Shown here one piece after another: positions 35,088-44,646 of a stretch of DNA of 52,632 bases. Below the pieces are notes generated by a model. It ran no database searches. It was given only the letters and a program-made list of their open reading frames with translations, and was not told the origin of the DNA. The position numbers and the translations under genes are program-made. Origin of the DNA: an uncultured Flavobacteriaceae bacterium (GTDB lineage Bacteria > Bacteroidota > Bacteroidia > Flavobacteriales > Flavobacteriaceae); assembly GCA_938011315.1 (NCBI GenBank), contig CALLUG010000025.1, forward strand, positions 1-52,632. Direction: 5' to 3'. Positions within the stretch are counted from its first letter, which is position 1; each line of letters begins with the position of its first letter.

Positions 35088-35948
35088 ATGATACAATCGA
35101 TGACAGGTTATGGGAAAACAACCTTGCAACTTCCTACAAAAAAAATATCTATAGAGGTAAAATCCCTTAACAGTAAGAGCATCGATTTAAACGTAAGAAT
35201 TCCATCTGCCTATAGAGCAAAAGAGCTGTTTGTGCGTAAACTAATCGCCTCAGAACTAAGACGCGGAAAAGTAGATTTTTTTTTACATGTCGAAACTACA
35301 GGAGAGGAGATAAATACACAACTTAACAAACCCGTTATAACAGCTTATATAAACCAACTCAAAACAATAGTTAATGATGGCGACCCTACCGAACTTTTAG
35401 GTATGGCTATAAAAATGCCAGAAGCACTAAGCGCAACCCAACACGAAATAGATGATAATGAGTGGCAAGATATTGAAAAACAAATACACCATACCCTAAC
35501 TAAAATTAATGATTATAGAACAGAAGAAGGTCTTGTTCTAGAAAACGACTTTGTTGACAGAATACAAGCCATAACGACTATATTAGAACAAATTATCGTT
35601 ATGGATCCAGAACGTATTAAAGGCGTTCGCGAGCGTTTGCAAAAAGGAATTTTGGAGCTTAAAGAAAAAGTAGATGAAAATCGTTTTGAGCAAGAATTAG
35701 TTTATTATATCGAAAAATTTGACATCACAGAAGAACATGTGAGATTAAAAAACCATTTAACCTACTTTATAAAAGCCTTAAACTCTTCAGACTCTAATGG
35801 CAAAAAATTAGGATTTATATCCCAAGAAATTGGTAGAGAAATCAATACCATCGGGTCTAAATCCAATTACGCCCCTATGCAAAAACTAGTTGTACAAATG
35901 AAAGATGAATTAGAAAAAATTAAAGAACAATTATTAAATATATTGTAA
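35088..35948 (+). CDS. yicC: YicC family endoribonuclease-type protein
   Basis: 286 residues. Starts MIQSMTGYGK, the hallmark of the YicC family; E. coli YicC is reported as a ribonuclease acting on sRNA such as RyhB. The second half has a long coiled coil, and the C-terminal domain contains GKKLGFISQEIGREINTIGSKS with conserved acidic residues. The stop overlaps the gmk start by one base, so yicC-gmk-nadD is one operon. In other bacteria yicC also lies next to gmk. Confidence 0.93.
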   Translation: MIQSMTGYGKTTLQLPTKKISIEVKSLNSKSIDLNVRIPSAYRAKELFVRKLIASELRRGKVDFFLHVETTGEEINTQLNKPVITAYINQLKTIVNDGDPTELLGMAIKMPEALSATQHEIDDNEWQDIEKQIHHTLTKINDYRTEEGLVLENDFVDRIQAITTILEQIIVMDPERIKGVRERLQKGILELKEKVDENRFEQELVYYIEKFDITEEHVRLKNHLTYFIKALNSSDSNGKKLGFISQEIGREINTIGSKSNYAPMQKLVVQMKDELEKIKEQLLNIL

Positions 35949-36517
35949 TGACTCAAGGTAAACTCATTGTGTTTTCTGCCCCTTCTGGATCTGGAAAAAC
36001 AACTATTGTTAAACATCTACTTAAAAAAGAGACATTGCCATTAGAATTCTCTATTTCCGCAACTTCTCGACAAAAAAGAGCTACAGAAGTCCACGAAAAA
36101 GATTATTATTTTTTATCCTTGAATGAGTTTAAAAAAAATATTGAAGACAAGTCATTTTTAGAATGGGAAGAAGTATATCCTAATCATTTTTACGGAACAT
36201 TAAAAACTGAAATAGAACGTATTTGGGCAAAAGGAAAACACGTTATATTTGATATTGATGTGCTTGGAGGGTTAACTATTAAAAAAAAATATCCCGAACA
36301 AACATTAGCCATTTTTGTTAAGCCACCTAGTATAGAAGTGCTTAAAAGGCGCCTAAAAAAACGACAAACAGAGAGCGATACGGCTATTAACATGCGTATT
36401 GCAAAAGCAAAAGAAGAGTTAGAAAAAGCGTCACATTTTGATAAAGTTATAGAAAATATTGTTTTGGATACAGCATTATTAGAAGCCGAAACTATTGTAG
36501 ATAATTTTATTAATTAG
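35948..36517 (+). CDS. gmk: Guanylate kinase
   Basis: Converts GMP to GDP with ATP. 189 residues, typical length. P-loop APSGSGKTTIVK (10-21), GMP-binding region SATSRQKRATEVHEKDYYFLS and WEEVYPNHFYGT, LID arginines in RLKKRQTESD. Translationally coupled to yicC by one-base overlap (TAATG) and 4 bp before nadD. Confidence 0.96.
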   Translation: MTQGKLIVFSAPSGSGKTTIVKHLLKKETLPLEFSISATSRQKRATEVHEKDYYFLSLNEFKKNIEDKSFLEWEEVYPNHFYGTLKTEIERIWAKGKHVIFDIDVLGGLTIKKKYPEQTLAIFVKPPSIEVLKRRLKKRQTESDTAINMRIAKAKEELEKASHFDKVIENIVLDTALLEAETIVDNFIN

Positions 36518-36521
36518 CATC

Positions 36522-37103
36522 ATGAAAATAGGACTTTATTTTGGAACGTTTAATCCTATACATATAGGCCATTTAGCTATTGCCAATCATATTGCTGAGT
36601 TTAGTGAGCTTGACCAAGTTTGGTTTGTGATAACTCCTAGAAGTCCGTTTAAAAAAAAACAAACCTTACTAAGCGATTTTCAGCGCTTGGAGATGGTTTA
36701 TTTAGCAACCAAAAATTATCCCAAACTAAAACCAAGTAATATTGAGTTTAAGCTCCCCCAACCCAATTATACAATAAACACTTTAGTACATATAGAAGAA
36801 AAATATCCTGACGATGAGTTTAGCCTAATTATGGGAGAGGACAATTTAAAAAGTTTTCATAAATGGAAAAATTATGAAACTATTTTAAAACACTATCACA
36901 TATATGTATATCCTAGAATTTCTAAAGTAAAAAAGGATAGCCTCTTAAAAGGGCATTCGAGAGTACATTATGTCGATGCTCCTATTATGGAAATTTCTTC
37001 CACATTTATTAGACAAGCTATAACAATCAACAAAAATATTTGCCCCTTACTCCCCGAGAAAGTCTGGCAATACATAGATGAAATGAATTTTTATAAAAAA
37101 TAA
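36522..37103 (+). CDS. nadD: Nicotinate-nucleotide adenylyltransferase
   Basis: Forms NaAD from nicotinate mononucleotide in NAD synthesis. 193 residues. The nucleotidyltransferase motif is GTFNPIHIGHLA (HxGH in IGH), and ISSTFIRQAI is the ISSTxIR motif near the end. The start ATG lies 4 bp after the gmk stop. Last gene of the operon, ending at a strong hairpin. Confidence 0.96.
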   Translation: MKIGLYFGTFNPIHIGHLAIANHIAEFSELDQVWFVITPRSPFKKKQTLLSDFQRLEMVYLATKNYPKLKPSNIEFKLPQPNYTINTLVHIEEKYPDDEFSLIMGEDNLKSFHKWKNYETILKHYHIYVYPRISKVKKDSLLKGHSRVHYVDAPIMEISSTFIRQAITINKNICPLLPEKVWQYIDEMNFYKK

Positions 37104-37135
37104 AACCGCTTAAAGAAAGCTCTCTAAGCGGTTTT
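37102..37135 (+). terminator. Terminator of the yicC-gmk-nadD operon
   Basis: Stem AAAACCGCTTA with TAAGCGGTTTT (11 bp), 12-nt loop. Begins at the nadD stop. Confidence 0.88.
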
Positions 37136-37278
37136 GAACTAAAATAACCAACCAAAATTTTAGTTTATATCCTTTATAACGTATAAACAGAAAAAATTAG
37201 TGTAGCGTAAATCATAATATAATGTTAATAATTACAAGGCTAACAATAGGCTTAATTTTGCAATTAGCATACACAAGT

Positions 37279-38073
37279 TTACTTTACTAACAACTCCAGA
37301 TTACGTTTTATATCGCTAATTGTTATTGGGCTCAAGCCAGCAGTTAAGTAAGCAATTTTAGAATTGGCGTCTAGAATAATATGTGTTGGATAACCAGACA
37401 CTTTATACTTATTAGCAATCTCTTGGCTGTTTGGAACTATATTGTACAAAAAATTGTTGGTCTCCAAAAAGGTATTGATTTTGTTTTCTGTATTTGTTGC
37501 AAAACCCAAAAACACAACATCTTTATTGTCTTTATATTTTTCTACAATTTCGTTTAGCTCTGGCATTTCTTCAATACAAGGCTTACATTCAACAAACCAA
37601 AAATTCATTACTACAATTTTTCCTTTTAAGCTGTTTAACGAATAATTTTTTCCATTAATATCCGTAACAGAAAAATCAGAAGCTTCTGTCCCAACATACT
37701 CCGATGTCTCTCCGTTCATTTGAGCTAACATTTGCTCCATAGCCATTTTTTCTTGAGCTGTTGCAACCCTTAATATTACAAGTTTAACCTCCTTATTGCT
37801 ATCCATATAAATATCTGGAGAGTACTCTGCAGAGGTCATAGCGTCCATCATAGCGTTTCCTCTAATTCTTTCTCCTTTGTGATTGTAAACAGGAACCGTT
37901 TCGCCGTCAAGCATTACTTGTTTGCTTAAAAGATCAGCTTCCGTAGCCTTGGTAAGCCCTTTTAATAATTCTTTTTTGTCAAACTTAGCAACTGTGCCAT
38001 TTTGTGCGGTTAGATTTATTGAATATAAGTTACTCAATAAAATCGTTAAAATAATAATGTGTTTAATTTTCAT
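37279..38073 (-). CDS. TlpA-like exported thiol-disulfide protein
   Basis: 264 residues with a signal peptide (IILTILLSNLYSINLTAQ). The N-terminal 120 residues have no named domain. A thioredoxin fold starts at about residue 130 with WFVECKPCIEEMPEL, holding the CxxC (CKPC), a TlpA/ResA-type motif. Later come GYPTHIILDANSKIAY with the cis-Pro. It acts in the periplasm, probably in reducing disulfides for cytochrome maturation or redox control. An array of GTTAAC repeats lies 70 bp upstream. Confidence 0.88.
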   Translation of the reverse strand: MKIKHIIILTILLSNLYSINLTAQNGTVAKFDKKELLKGLTKATEADLLSKQVMLDGETVPVYNHKGERIRGNAMMDAMTSAEYSPDIYMDSNKEVKLVILRVATAQEKMAMEQMLAQMNGETSEYVGTEASDFSVTDINGKNYSLNSLKGKIVVMNFWFVECKPCIEEMPELNEIVEKYKDNKDVVFLGFATNTENKINTFLETNNFLYNIVPNSQEIANKYKVSGYPTHIILDANSKIAYLTAGLSPITISDIKRNLELLVK

Positions 38074-38142
38074 AATGTTTAATAATGTTAATAATGTTTT
38101 TACAAAAAAACAGAAAAATTATGAGCCTGAATCTTATCAAAC

Positions 38143-38179
38143 GTTAACTAGTGTTAACTAGTGTTAACTCAGTTAACGT
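38143..38179. repeat. GTTAAC tandem/palindromic repeat array
   Basis: Four GTTAAC copies: three in 10-bp register (GTTAACTAGT, GTTAACTAGT, GTTAACTCA) and one more at 38172. The outer ends ACGTTAAC and GTTAACGT are inverted copies. This regularly phased, palindromic array in a divergent promoter suggests an operator that binds a dimeric regulator cooperatively along one face of the helix. Confidence 0.7.
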
Positions 38180-38294
38180 AATATTCAAAAAAAGTAGTCT
38201 TAGCCACAATCTAATCGTTTTAAATAAGGTCTATTTTTAACTAAGCCATAGAAAGTTAAGGTTTTATATAAAAAATAACCTAGTATAAAAATTG

Positions 38295-38326
38295 TAACTT
38301 TGTAACATAAATATCTTTTAAATTTG
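38295..38326 (+). promoter_or_regulatory. Two candidate -7 elements for tilS
   Basis: TAACTTTG (38295-38302) and TAAATTTG (38319-38326) both match the consensus. The TTTG inside the first lies 16 bp before the second, so it may act as the -33 element of that promoter. Confidence 0.45.
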
Positions 38327-38404
38327 TAAATGTTATACATTGTATAGATAACAAAAACTTAAAAGCATATTATAATTGTTTATTACAATGTTATATCTAC
38401 AATT

Positions 38405-39727
38405 TTGTTTACTAACTTTAAAACACATATTAGCAACAACTTAGCTTTTTTAAAAAACAGCAAATTACTTATTGCCGTTTCTGGAGGCTTGGATAGTGTT
38501 GTGTTAACGCATTTATGCTATAACATGGGACTAGATATTGCTTTAGCACATTGCAACTTTAAGTTACGTGGGGCGGAGAGTGATAACGACGAAATATTTG
38601 TGTCGCAATTAGCCAAACAGTTAAAACTAAGATTGTGTGTTAAGCAATGGGATACTAAAGCATATGCAACCAAAAACAAATTATCCATACAGGTTGCGGC
38701 TAGAGAGTTACGTTACAATTGGTTTAAAGCCTTAACAGAGCAATTTGATTTTAATTACGTTTTAACAGCCCACCATACAGACGATAATTTAGAAACTTTC
38801 TTAATTAATCTCTCAAGAGGTACTGGTATAGAAGGCCTAACAGGAATTCCGTTAATTAATAAACATATTGTACGGCCTTTACTACCCTTTACTAAAAACG
38901 ATATTGACAATTATGCAGCAGCACAAAACATTAGTTACCGAGAGGACAGCAGCAATAATACAACCAAATATTTACGAAATAAATTGCGCCATGATGTAAT
39001 TCCTATACTAAAAGAAATTAACCCTAAAATACTAGATAACTTTAGCAAAACCCAAAGCTACTTGCAAGATTCAAAAATAATTATTGAAGATAGAGTGCTT
39101 AACCTTCGTGATGAAATAACAACAGTGGTTTCTGAAACAGAAATTCATTTTGATATTAAAAAAATTAAACAACTAAACACAATAAAACCTTATTTATACC
39201 AACTATTCAAAACCTACGGCTTTACCGAATGGGATAATGTTTATAATTTACTAGATGCACAATCGGGAAAGCAACTTATTACAAAAACCCATAGTTTATT
39301 AAAAAATCGAGAGGTTTTAATTTTATCCAAAATAAGCCTTAAAGTTCCTCAATGTATCCCTATTTTAGAAACAGATACAGAGCTACAAACTCCTTTAGGT
39401 CGTTTATGTATAACAGAAGTAAAATATTCTACTATACCGAAGCATAATACCAGCAGTATTTATATCGATAAAGCTCAGCTCAAATTCCCCTTAGTAATAA
39501 GGCAATGGCAAAAAGGAGATTATTTTTATCCTTTAGGCATGACTGGAAAAAAGAAGCTGAGTCATTACTTTAAAGATGAAAAGATAGCTCTAATTCACAA
39601 ACAAAAAATATGGCTACTCTGTTCGGACAACAAAATCATTTGGATTATTAACAAACGTCAAGACAGACGCTTTAAAGTAACAGAACACACCAAAACATGC
39701 TTAATTATAAGCTTAAAAAAGGATTAG
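38405..39727 (+). CDS. tilS: tRNA(Ile)-lysidine synthase
   Basis: Converts C34 of the CAU-anticodon tRNA-Ile to lysidine so that AUA is read as isoleucine. 440 residues. PP-loop ATPase motif SGGLDS (26-31) in LIAVSGGLDSVVLTH, then HHTDDNLETFLINLSRGTG. The C-terminal substrate-binding part begins around 350 with TGKKKLSHYFKDEKIAL. The start codon is TTG; no in-frame ATG is near. Confidence 0.93.
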   Translation: MFTNFKTHISNNLAFLKNSKLLIAVSGGLDSVVLTHLCYNMGLDIALAHCNFKLRGAESDNDEIFVSQLAKQLKLRLCVKQWDTKAYATKNKLSIQVAARELRYNWFKALTEQFDFNYVLTAHHTDDNLETFLINLSRGTGIEGLTGIPLINKHIVRPLLPFTKNDIDNYAAAQNISYREDSSNNTTKYLRNKLRHDVIPILKEINPKILDNFSKTQSYLQDSKIIIEDRVLNLRDEITTVVSETEIHFDIKKIKQLNTIKPYLYQLFKTYGFTEWDNVYNLLDAQSGKQLITKTHSLLKNREVLILSKISLKVPQCIPILETDTELQTPLGRLCITEVKYSTIPKHNTSSIYIDKAQLKFPLVIRQWQKGDYFYPLGMTGKKKLSHYFKDEKIALIHKQKIWLLCSDNKIIWIINKRQDRRFKVTEHTKTCLIISLKKD

Positions 39728-39790
39728 CCAATAGTAGTATTATTTTTGTTTCACTATACATTTTCAACTATAAACTACTTGATTATTTAG

Positions 39791-39798
39791 TACATTTG
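39791..39798 (+). promoter_or_regulatory. -7 element (TACATTTG) of the DUF6913-dapA unit
   Basis: Exact consensus 18 bp before the ATG at 39817, predicting a leader of about 12 nt. Confidence 0.5.
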
Positions 39799-39816
39799 CA
39801 GAAATATTTACGATAG

Positions 39817-40341
39817 ATGTTTTTAAAGAAATTTAAAGAAAAATCCATAAAAAGGGCTATCCATAAAAGCGTAAGTTTAAAAAGCGTTGATTTTAAGGAA
39901 AATCAAATACAATCTGTTGGTATTATTCTTAATTTAAGTGAATACAACAATCCTAAAGCTTTTCAAGACTTTCTTAAAGGTATTGGTGTTTCTAAAAACA
40001 ATATTAAAATTATAACTTTCATTTCAAATCATAAAAAAGAAAATGACAGTAATCAGTCTTCCTTTTTTACTCAAAAAGATATTGGCTGGTACGCTAAAAT
40101 TAATAGTATTGCTCTACAGCGCTTTTTAAGTACAAAGTTTGACGTTTTAATAAGCTATTATAGTAATAATAACTTGTACCTAAATACTGTAACTGCATTG
40201 TGCTCGTCTAATTTTAAAATAGGAATTTCAGACTATGATCCTAGACTTAATGATTTAATTATCAACATAAAGTCAAAAGAGATAGAGGTGTTCAAAACAG
40301 AAACCATAAAATATTTAAAAATCCTAAATAAAATATCATAA
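39817..40341 (+). CDS. DUF6913-like protein upstream of dapA
   Basis: 174 residues, no signal peptide; basic start, then alternating strands and helices ([34 protein letters not shown]). Matches the flavobacterial family I know as DUF6913, always found next to dapA in relatives. Function unknown. The last base overlaps the dapA ATG, so the two are translationally coupled. Confidence 0.78.
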   Translation: MFLKKFKEKSIKRAIHKSVSLKSVDFKENQIQSVGIILNLSEYNNPKAFQDFLKGIGVSKNNIKIITFISNHKKENDSNQSSFFTQKDIGWYAKINSIALQRFLSTKFDVLISYYSNNNLYLNTVTALCSSNFKIGISDYDPRLNDLIINIKSKEIEVFKTETIKYLKILNKIS

Positions 40342-41222
40342 TGACAGAATTATTAGGAACAGGTGTCGCACTAGTAACTCCATTTACTAAAGATTTTTTG
40401 GTAGATCACGATGCGCTAAAAAAAATTGTTAGCTATAATATTGACAATAATATTAATTACCTAGTTGTTTTGGGAACTACCGCAGAAAGTGCAACACTCA
40501 GTGCACAAGAAAAACAAGAAGTAATACACACAGTTGTAACTACTAATAACGGTCGGTTGCCGCTAGTACTGGGCGTAGGGAATAATAACACAGCAGCGTT
40601 AATTACTGAGTTACAAAATACAGACTTATCCGCATTTGCAGCTATTTTATCTGTGTCGCCATATTATAACAAACCTAGCCAAGAAGGTATTTATCAACAT
40701 TTTAAAGCCGTATCTCAAGCATCTCCAAAACCCATAATACTCTATAATGTACCAGGGCGTACTTCGAGTAATATTTTGCCAGAAACTGCCATCCGTTTAG
40801 CCAAAACATTTTCTAATATTATAGCTATTAAAGAAGCAGCAGGAGATCTTGTACAGGCAATGGAACTCATAAAACATAAGCCTAAAGGATTTCATATTAT
40901 ATCTGGAGACGACATGATTGCCTTACCTATGACTCTAGCTGGAGGCTCTGGAGTAATCTCGGTTATAGCGCAAGGGTTACCAAAATCTTTTTCGGAAATG
41001 ATTACTCTAGGGTTAAACTCTAACTCAGCAAAAGCATTTGAATGGCAGTATAAATTTATGACAATTATTAATCTTATTTTTGAACAAGGCAACCCAACAG
41101 GAATTAAATCGGTACTTAAAAACATTGGACTATGTCAAGATGTTGTAAGGCTACCCTTAGTGAGTGCAACAAACATATTAGAACGTGACATAAAAGACGC
41201 CTTGGCGACCTTTAAAAGTTAA
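40341..41222 (+). CDS. dapA: 4-hydroxy-tetrahydrodipicolinate synthase
   Basis: Condenses pyruvate with aspartate semialdehyde in lysine and diaminopimelate synthesis. 293 residues, (beta/alpha)8 barrel. GTTAES (45-50) binds pyruvate, Y135 (ILYNVPGR) is the proton relay, and K164 (IAIKEAAGD) forms the Schiff base. Coupled to DUF6913 by a one-base overlap. Confidence 0.97.
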   Translation: MTELLGTGVALVTPFTKDFLVDHDALKKIVSYNIDNNINYLVVLGTTAESATLSAQEKQEVIHTVVTTNNGRLPLVLGVGNNNTAALITELQNTDLSAFAAILSVSPYYNKPSQEGIYQHFKAVSQASPKPIILYNVPGRTSSNILPETAIRLAKTFSNIIAIKEAAGDLVQAMELIKHKPKGFHIISGDDMIALPMTLAGGSGVISVIAQGLPKSFSEMITLGLNSNSAKAFEWQYKFMTIINLIFEQGNPTGIKSVLKNIGLCQDVVRLPLVSATNILERDIKDALATFKS

Positions 41223-41304
41223 ATATTACTTAAACAAAAGTAAAGTCAATACTGAAATTTTAAATTAGCTTTTATTAAAAATTTTATTATACATCATAAA
41301 ATGT

Positions 41305-41312
41305 CTACCTTT
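41305..41312 (+). promoter_or_regulatory. -7 element (TACCTTTG) of the bamD operon
   Basis: Exact consensus 16 bp before the ATG at 41329. Its final TTG is the in-frame codon at 41311-41313 that would give a longer protein, so that longer start is rejected. Confidence 0.55.
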
Positions 41313-41328
41313 GCAGTCTGTTAAAATT

Positions 41329-42141
41329 ATGAAAAAGTTTATTTATTTACTCTTAATATTAATTACCTTTACTTCATGTTCAGAATATTTAAAGGTTTTA
41401 AAATCTGACGACGCTAGTTCTAAATATAAATTTGGTGAACAACTTTTTAACGAAGGCAAATACGACAAAGCATTTAAGCTATTTCGGGAAATCTTACCAA
41501 AATACCGAGGTAAGCCAGAAGCAGAACGTCTAAGGTACTTATATGCCAAATCTACATATCAAATAGGAGATTACCCTTTATTAACTAATAGTGTAAGACA
41601 GTTTTCTGAACTATACCCTAAAAGTGATAACAGGGCAGAACTTCAATTTTTATCAGTAAAAGGACGTTATTTTGATTCGCCAAAATCTTCAAAAGAGCAA
41701 GAACCAACTGTAATTGCAATACGAGAGATACAACGCTTTATAAACCAAAATCCGGATTCCAAATACACCGAAGAAGCCAATAAATTAGTACAAGAATTAG
41801 ACTTTAGGTTGGAAACAAAAGCTTTTAACATTGCTGAGCAATACAATATTACAGCAAGAGTTTCGGACGATTTTATTGCAGCCATAACCTCTTTCAATAA
41901 TTTTCTTCTAGATTACCCAGGGTCTAAACTAAAAGAAGACGCTATGTTTATACGTCTAAACTCAGCCTACAAGCTTGCAATTAATAGCATTACAAGAAAA
42001 AAAGAACAACGCTTAAAAGACGGAACAACTTATTACAATGCATTAAAGAAAGCTTTTCCGGAATCAAAATACATGGAACAAGCAACTAAGATGAACGAAA
42101 CTCTAAATCAACAATTACAAGAGTTAAAAACAAAAAGTTAA
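41329..42141 (+). CDS. bamD: Outer membrane assembly lipoprotein BamD
   Basis: 270 residues. A lipoprotein signal peptide with lipobox TSC (Cys16 of FTSCSEYL), then TPR repeats: YKFGEQLFNEGKYDKAFKLFREIL, an ERLRYLYAKSTYQIGDYPLL unit, and further helical pairs to the end. BamD binds BamA and helps insert outer-membrane barrels. The start at 41329 is chosen because the -7 element overlaps the longer frame. First gene of the bamD-rpoZ-coaBC-DUF4835 unit. Confidence 0.93.
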   Translation: MKKFIYLLLILITFTSCSEYLKVLKSDDASSKYKFGEQLFNEGKYDKAFKLFREILPKYRGKPEAERLRYLYAKSTYQIGDYPLLTNSVRQFSELYPKSDNRAELQFLSVKGRYFDSPKSSKEQEPTVIAIREIQRFINQNPDSKYTEEANKLVQELDFRLETKAFNIAEQYNITARVSDDFIAAITSFNNFLLDYPGSKLKEDAMFIRLNSAYKLAINSITRKKEQRLKDGTTYYNALKKAFPESKYMEQATKMNETLNQQLQELKTKS

Positions 42142-42151
42142 TACTATAAAA

Positions 42152-42487
42152 ATGGATTTAAAAAAAGTTACTGCGCCCGTAAATACAGAAACATACGACA
42201 GAAATGCCGTAGATGCTCCTACACAAAATATTTACGAAGCAATTTCTGTAATATCGCGTAGAGCCGAACAGATTAATACAGAAATAAGAAAAGAACTTAT
42301 TGATAAGTTGGAAGAATTTGCAACTTACAATGATAGTCTTGAAGAGATTTTTGAAAATAAAGAACAAATTGAAGTATCAAAATTTTACGAAAAACTTCCA
42401 AAACCTCATGCACTAGCTGTTCAGGAATGGTTAAACAATAAAATTTACTACAGAAACACAAAAGATCAAGACGATACACAACAATAA
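42152..42487 (+). CDS. rpoZ: RNA polymerase omega-type subunit
   Basis: 111 residues, an Rpb6/omega-type protein of Bacteroidota. The pattern TQNIYEAISVISRRAEQIN is the omega helical core that chaperones beta prime. The C-terminal part (YEKLPKPHALAVQEWLNNKIYY) is longer than in E. coli and typical of this group. Ten bp after bamD, 5 bp before coaBC. Confidence 0.88.
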   Translation: MDLKKVTAPVNTETYDRNAVDAPTQNIYEAISVISRRAEQINTEIRKELIDKLEEFATYNDSLEEIFENKEQIEVSKFYEKLPKPHALAVQEWLNNKIYYRNTKDQDDTQQ

Positions 42488-42492
42488 AAAGT

Positions 42493-43704
42493 ATGTCCAT
42501 ATTAAAAGGAAAAAACTTGCTTTTAGGTGTTTCTGGAGGCATAGCTGCCTACAAAACAGCACCATTAGTACGGTTATTTATCAAAGCAGATGCTAATGTA
42601 AAAGTGATTATGACTCCTGCAGCAAAAGACTTTGTTACACCATTAACACTATCTACACTATCTAAAAATCCTGTATTATCTTCATTTACTAATGAAGATG
42701 ACGAAAATGATACTTGGAACAATCATGTTGATCTAGGTCTTTGGGCCGATTTTTTTCTTATAGCACCAGCAACAGCCAACACCATGTCCAAAATGGCAGC
42801 AGGAAATAGCGATAATTTTTTGTTAGCAACTTACCTATCTGCCAAATGTCCTATTTACTTTGCACCAGCAATGGATTTAGACATGTACAAACATCAATCT
42901 ACAAAAGACTCTATTGCTACATTACAGAGCTTTGGTAATGTAATGATTCCTGCTACAAGCGGAGAACTTGCAAGCGGCTTAGTAGGCGAAGGACGTATGG
43001 CAGAACCAGAAGAGATTATTTCGTTTATAGAAAATGATGTTACAACAAAACTACCATTATCTAAAAAACGAATTCTTATAACAGCAGGGCCAACATACGA
43101 AGCTATAGACCCTGTACGCTTTATTGGCAACCACTCCAGCGGGAAAATGGGTTTTGAAATTGCTAAAGCTGCCGCAAAGTTAGGCGCACAAGTTATCTTG
43201 ATAACAGGACCAACACAGCAAGTCGTAAACCACAGCCTAATTCATGTCATTTCTGTTGTTAGCACACAAGAAATGTACGATGCATCACACAAGTATTTTA
43301 AAACTGTAGATGTTGCTATTTTATCTGCCGCAGTAGCAGACTATAAACCTAAGTTTGTTGAAGACCAAAAAATAAAAAAGAAAGACACAACATTAACTTT
43401 AGAGTTGGAAAAAACCAAAGATATTTTAGCCTCTTTAGGAAAAATCAAACAGAAACAGCTCTTAGTAGGTTTCGCCTTAGAAACCAATAACGAATTAAAA
43501 AATGCAAAAATAAAGCTAAAAAAGAAAAATCTAGATTTAATTGTCTTAAATTCGTTACAAGATAAAGGTGCTGGATTTGGTGGCGAAAACAATAAAGTAA
43601 CTATTATTAATAAAGACGAAACGATTAGCAAATATCCTTTAAAAACAAAAAAAGAAGTTGCTAAAGACCTAATATCTATAATACTAGAAAAAATTAATGC
43701 GTAG
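42493..43704 (+). CDS. coaBC: Bifunctional phosphopantothenoylcysteine decarboxylase/synthase
   Basis: Makes 4'-phosphopantetheine in CoA synthesis. 403 residues. The CoaC half has [16 protein letters not shown], the active-site His in [21 protein letters not shown] and PAMDLDMY. The CoaB half begins about 190 with [25 protein letters not shown]. The stop overlaps the next gene by 8 bp. Confidence 0.97.
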   Translation: MSILKGKNLLLGVSGGIAAYKTAPLVRLFIKADANVKVIMTPAAKDFVTPLTLSTLSKNPVLSSFTNEDDENDTWNNHVDLGLWADFFLIAPATANTMSKMAAGNSDNFLLATYLSAKCPIYFAPAMDLDMYKHQSTKDSIATLQSFGNVMIPATSGELASGLVGEGRMAEPEEIISFIENDVTTKLPLSKKRILITAGPTYEAIDPVRFIGNHSSGKMGFEIAKAAAKLGAQVILITGPTQQVVNHSLIHVISVVSTQEMYDASHKYFKTVDVAILSAAVADYKPKFVEDQKIKKKDTTLTLELEKTKDILASLGKIKQKQLLVGFALETNNELKNAKIKLKKKNLDLIVLNSLQDKGAGFGGENNKVTIINKDETISKYPLKTKKEVAKDLISIILEKINA

Positions 43705-44587
43705 ATTATTTGTTCTTATTACGGCATTGTTGTTTACAAGCATAATGCTTTCTCAAGAGTTAAATTGTAATGTGGTTGTAAACGCACAATTTACAGGAAG
43801 CTCTAATGTACAGGTATTCAAAACACTAGAAAACCAGTTAAGAGAATTTATTAATAATCGCAGATGGACTAAAAAAAGCTTTCAGTCGCAAGAGCGTATT
43901 AACTGTAGTATGTTTATTAATATACAAGCTAATACAGGCGATACCTTTACCGCCTCTCTGCAAATACAATCGGAAAGACCCGTATTTAATTCATCTTATG
44001 CTACCCCAGTTTACAACTTCAATGACGAAGATTTTTCATTTCAATATGTTGAGTTTCAAAACTTATTGTATAGCCCCAATCAGTTTGAATCTAACTTAGT
44101 TTCTGTATTAGCATTTCATATATATATGATTTTGGGTATTGATGCAGATTCTTTTGAGCTTAATGGAGGGAATCCTTACTACGATCAAGCAAGAGCTATT
44201 TTGAATTACTCACAACAAGAAAATTTTGCTGGCTGGCAGTTACAAGATGGTTTACGATCTAGATTTGCTTTAATCGATAATGTCCTGTCTCCTACATATA
44301 AAGAATATAGAAATTCATTATACAAATACCATATTGAAGGTTTGGACAAAATGCATGAAGATGTAAAAGAAGGAAAAAAAACAATAGCATCAACCATAGA
44401 CGATTTGGTTGTGCTAAATAAAAGGCGCCCAAATTCATTTATTTTACAAGTATTTTTTGATGCCAAGGCAGAAGAAATTCAATCTATATTTTCTGGTGGA
44501 CCTTCTGTTAATATTAAAGATTTGGTAGATAACCTTTACAAAATTGCACCAACGCACTCCAATAAATGGCGAAACATTAATTTTTAA
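43697..44587 (+). CDS. DUF4835 protein (called PorD in some annotations)
   Basis: 296 residues with a signal peptide ending near SIMLSQ. ELNCNVVVNAQFTGSSNVQVFKTLENQLREFINNRRW marks the DUF4835 family, which occurs only in Bacteroidota and always next to coaBC and recN. Some databases call it a type IX secretion protein, but I know no firm experiment, so the T9SS role is tentative. Exported; begins inside the 3' end of coaBC. Confidence 0.85.
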   Translation: MRRLFVLITALLFTSIMLSQELNCNVVVNAQFTGSSNVQVFKTLENQLREFINNRRWTKKSFQSQERINCSMFINIQANTGDTFTASLQIQSERPVFNSSYATPVYNFNDEDFSFQYVEFQNLLYSPNQFESNLVSVLAFHIYMILGIDADSFELNGGNPYYDQARAILNYSQQENFAGWQLQDGLRSRFALIDNVLSPTYKEYRNSLYKYHIEGLDKMHEDVKEGKKTIASTIDDLVVLNKRRPNSFILQVFFDAKAEEIQSIFSGGPSVNIKDLVDNLYKIAPTHSNKWRNINF

Positions 44588-44602
44588 AATTATTTTTTAA
44601 AT

Positions 44603-44610
44603 TATATTTG
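44603..44610 (+). promoter_or_regulatory. -7 element (TATATTTG) before recN
   Basis: Exact consensus 36 bp before the TTG start, giving recN its own promoter at the end of the bamD unit. Confidence 0.45.
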
Positions 44611-44646
44611 TATCATTATTACTTATTTTTAAAAAATTAATACTTT

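Larger units (their letters stand above)
38074..38404. other. Divergent intergenic region of tlpA-like and tilS genes
   Basis: About 330 bp. Near 38071-38100 an AATGTTAAT-like unit recurs three times. The GTTAAC array is at 38143-38179 and two tilS -7 candidates are at 38295-38326. No gene seen. Confidence 0.6.

Noticed and set aside
38143-38179. Short repeat array as a CRISPR
   Set aside because: Ten-bp units without spacers or cas genes; it is a promoter-type array.
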